DNA of 64,000 bases, taken from Ceratobasidium sp. AG-K. Its lineage: Eukaryota; Basidiomycota; Agaricomycetes; Cantharellales; Ceratobasidiaceae. The first letter of the stretch is position 1. Every line of letters begins with the position of its first letter. Location of the stretch: NCBI GenBank assembly GCA_037039685.1, contig JAWNGF010000005.1, positions 434,001 through 498,000 on the forward strand, read 5' to 3'. Below, piece after piece: positions 61,194 to 64,000 of this stretch. A program made the position numbers and the translations under genes. The notes under the pieces are model-generated. The model made no database searches, was not told where the DNA came from, and saw only the letters and a list, made by a program, of their open reading frames with translations.

Positions 61194-62883
61194 CTACAGC
61201 CCCTTGAGCGCAGTCCTGAGGAAATCATGGACCGTGTTCCAATATTCTGGTTGAACACAAGTGTCGTCTTGATTCCCGAAATCGTCGAGTCGGTCAACCC
61301 AAGCGAATTCCACATCGAGAGTTCGAGGCCGGGTAAAGGCGGCAAGTTGCGTGCATGCGGTGGGAATCGGATGTCGGATGGAGCATGTTGAGGCGATTGG
61401 TAGACAAATAGGGAATGGTCAGTAACGACATGCGCCAGGTTCTGATTTCAGAACCACTCACTGTGGTGCCCATTAGGAAATTTCCTGAAGACCAGCAACC
61501 TCTTATTGGCCTCGTCCAGGACAATTTCTTCTTCTTCTTCTTCGCTACTTTCATCCCCCGACTCACCTTCAGCGCCTCGAAGAATATCAAACAGGCCACG
61601 CATCTGAGAGGGCGGAACGAGTTCATCATCCGACCCGCTGAGGAGTAGGACAGGAACACGGGTGGGAAGCTTTCGGGCAGCACTGGCGCTATCCCAAAGC
61701 TGGTGGCACAAGAACGCGAGCCGCGCAGCAACAGGAAGGACCGTCGGGATGAGGGAGGGCAACGTCATAAATGTGTTTTCAACTATGAGTGATGAGATCT
61801 TAATTTGTCGTCGAAACGTTAGCTCGAACCCTCTGGTTCTTGATGAAATAGGCTCACCGAAGCGGAGTTTTCGTTGGCCAGGTAAAAAGCAACTGCGCCG
61901 CCGATTGATTGACCGTATAATACCTATTTGTCATATTTCAGCCGAGTCTACGATCCATGCTGACCCAGATGCGGGTAACGCACTATTTGTGTATCTCGTA
62001 GAAGAGGATGCTCAAGGATGTAATTGAACGCTGTCTATGGAAACTGTTGGTTCCGCATACGGCCTCATGAAAGCCAACATACCTGTGCATCAAGCTTTAA
62101 TCCTTTCTCAGATGGCTGCCCTTCGCTCAGCCCATAACTGTTTATTTATTAGGGGGTTGAGGGCAAGGATTTATGATACTAAATAAGGTTGTTTACATAC
62201 CCGCGGTATGAGAGCATCAGAACATTGCATCGCATCTTGTAGTAGAATACTTTGGCTAGGGGAACACGGTGGCCGACATTCCCCGCGTTGGCGTGGAGAA
62301 ACAGAACCGTGGGCCGCGATCGAGCGTACTATAGCCGGCGGAAGTGGCCAGCTGAAATATGAGAGTCACGATACTTTTACGAGTTAGGACACTAACATCT
62401 GCGTCATCACCCTCGGTATCCACCTCTGGCTCTCCTAACGACCCATCGGCGCTCAACAGAATCCGCCGCTGGACGAGGAGATAAGCACGTATTTTTACAT
62501 TATCGGGAGTGATAAATGTAAGGTCTTTATAAGGCATCCCATAGTCTGCAGGAGTTGCAACATCTGCCAAAGAAAAGTGTCATTCTAGTATATTCAAACA
62601 TTAGCTTTCTGGCTTACTTGTGCGTGAACCCTCAGGCACATTTGATGGGTAAATCAAGGAGTTTTGACCATAATATAGCAACCCAGCTCCTGTTTCGGGA
62701 GTTGAAGGCGGGGTAAGGAGTGTTGAGTCTATTGTTTAAGCTATAGCCATCGTACCTAATGTTGCCGCACCTACTGCTACAGACGCCGAGGTCTGCGGTG
62801 TTCCTCAGGCCTTTTAGAGATATATCAGCCTCTGAAATGCGAATAAAACTTGCCTTGGCAAAGAACTTTATACTGTCAAACAT
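61194..62883 (-). CDS. BEM46-family alpha/beta hydrolase (ABHD13-like)
   Basis: Membrane-anchored serine hydrolase of the Bem46/ABHD13 family, implicated in fungal polarity, in the ER or plasma membrane. The N-terminal exon MFDSIKFFAKA is followed by a signal-anchor: SVAVGAATLGAGLLYYGQNS and LIYPSNVPEGSRT. Then DYGMPYKDLTFITPDNVKIR and AYLLVQ, with an acidic insertion (EPEVDTEGDDAD). The core has PTVLFLHANAGNVGHRVPLA (oxyanion HxNAGN motif), KMRCNVLMLSYRG and the nucleophile elbow LYGQSIGGAVAF. The acid is in VLLLSGSDDELVPP, and the C-terminus has FPNGHHS and CVQPEYWNTVHDFLRTALKG. Ser, Asp and His are all present. Unusual: a Glu-rich insertion GESGDESSEEEEEEI in the lid region. A donor read as GCAAGT at the end of exon 1 is avoided by splicing one codon later at GTTTTA. 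Confidence 0.86.
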
Positions 62884-63287
62884 GGCGACCGGCCGCGTCG
62901 AGTCTACTGCAGGGGTGTAGGTAGAAGCAGAACCCTGGTAATGGTGCGGAGGTGGCCGTCTCTTGGATTGGTAATCAGCAACCTATCACGTGACTAGTTG
63001 CTCGTCCGTATGATGTGGCTGGCTGATACGCCCTCAGCTTAAGTGGAAGTCCGAGCTGGCAAGAGAAGAAGTTTGGAGGCATGGGTATTAGTATGAATAT
63101 CATGAAATTAAATCAACCTGCACGTGAATGGGAGGAGGAAGTTTCTCTTCAATGGGAATTCATTTGAGCTGTAATATGAAGCAGACAGGGTGTATACAAC
63201 ACATTAACCCTACATAGGACGCGAACTGCAAGAAAACGAGCGCCCCCCAAAATAGGGTTTTTCTTTTCTTCGTTAAACAAACTAAAT
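62884..63287. other. Spacer between transcription factor and hydrolase
   Basis: The hydrolase promoter (minus strand) and the 3' UTR of the transcription factor. No gene seen. Confidence 0.45.
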
Positions 63288-64000
63288 TTATTGGGGGTAG
63301 TGGCTCCCATCTTCTCCCATCTCGTAGCCTTCGTTAGGAACTAGATCGAAAGGTAGCGGTAGTACATATGGATTCATTAGGAACTCAGCTCCTGAAGGCA
63401 TGCCCATGAGGGGTTCCTGGTAGAGTTGATGTAGTTCCGAATAAGGGAGCTGATAAGGTTGCGTAGAATTTTCGTATACAAACTCCATGCCGTGTCCTTG
63501 ATTTTCCATGTCTCTAAACCGTTGCGAAAGAGTGCCATTGGGATCGAAAGCATTAGGCACATGACTTGTGTCAATATTGATGCTAGGGAGGTGCTTTTGA
63601 AGGGCTGTTGGTGACGGTGGCTCGAACTGATTCGGTCCGGTTGACCGTTGAATGTGGGCACTATGAGATGTATGCGTGAGCTTAACCTGAGGCGCGGGCT
63701 ATCTATAGTCTACCTACCCGCCTTGAGCTGATTCGGGTGTTTGTTCTTGTAGCAAACGTCGCAGATGGGCTGCGCTAACTGTGGCGCATTCCCATGTTTG
63801 TGCCACGGTTTCTAGAGCGTGAATACATTTACGAGTCGCTTCATGACTATCGTTACGTGCTTTGGTTGCAGACTGTGCTAGTGTTGCAGCTTGAGTTAAA
63901 AGAGTGGCGCCAGCCATAAAAATAGTCTATAAATTCGATTAGAAAGATAAAATTTGTGGTAGTTTTTTATAGCTAGCTTACCTGAAGCAGATTCAGGGGG
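63288..64000 (-). CDS. C-terminal part of a fungal-specific transcription factor (partial)
   Basis: The gene enters from beyond the window on the minus strand and stops at 63288. The exon at 63982-64000 (..PLNLLQ) is spliced over 63927-63981 to TIFMAGATLLTQAATLAQSA, then RKCIHALETVAQTWECATVS and AAHLRRLLQEQT. This helical pattern (an A-G-x-x-L helix, then C-x-x-A-L-x-x-x-x-x-T-W) is the end of the fungal_trans middle homology region of Zn2Cys6 proteins. A second intron, of about 57 nt, leads to a Pro/Asn/Tyr-rich tail (HIQRSTGPNQFEPPSPTALQ; PYVLPLPFDLVPNEGYEMGE) that probably activates transcription. The DNA-binding domain is outside the window, so its class is inferred. Confidence 0.75.

Overview
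This is nuclear DNA of a filamentous basidiomycete, most likely an agaricomycete close to Rhizoctonia/Ceratobasidium (Cantharellales). The evidence is genes split by many 45-60 nt GT-AG introns, intron-containing tRNAs, basidiomycete families (a DUF6533-type membrane protein, hybrid histidine kinases, Zn2Cys6 regulators, a GT48 glucan synthase), and a tandemly expanded multi-exon membrane-protein family of a kind I associate with R. solani. That last point is from memory. Introns were spliced by eye from splice sites, frame and paralogue comparison, so the CDS spans below include introns.

Layout. 0-5.6 kb: a complete Zn2Cys6 transcription factor (+) and a small unknown protein (-). 5.5-8.8 kb: gene-poor. 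8.8-11.0 kb: a disordered protein ending in a NYN nuclease domain (+). 13.0-19.9 kb: one very large dual hybrid histidine kinase (+). 20-28.3 kb: a tandem array of a membrane-protein family (-), with two complete paralogues and one decayed C-terminal relic. One intron of the third member is built around a hairpin and is absent from its neighbour. 29.7-34.4 kb: a Ser/Pro/Gln-rich protein of about 1,500 residues with an ordered C-terminal domain (+). 35.1-36.7 kb: a TDT/SSU1-like transporter (+) with a striking 12-bp-phased repeat upstream. 36.9-45.2 kb: two identical tRNA-Ala(CGC) genes in inverted orientation flank an importin-beta-3/Kap121 gene and two tandem RTA1-type membrane proteins; a tRNA-Gln(TTG) follows. 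45.8-53.3 kb (-): a membrane-anchored protoglobin and the 1,3-beta-glucan synthase catalytic subunit. 53.3-58.3 kb: gene-poor, but hiding a three-exon dsRNA-binding-domain protein of 75 residues (+). 58.3-64 kb (-): a seven-TM DUF6533-type protein, a BEM46-type alpha/beta hydrolase, and the C-terminal part of a second fungal transcription factor that runs off the window.

The genes do not form one pathway. The themes are environmental sensing and membrane or wall biology: a sensor kinase, a globin, two regulators, exporters and glucan synthesis, mixed with housekeeping genes. No mobile element with recognisable coding capacity, no CRISPR array and no rRNA gene was found. The observations most worth follow-up are the hairpin-containing intron, the phased TCCGAA repeats, the tiny dsRBD gene, the repeat insertion inside the NYN domain and the membrane-anchored protoglobin.
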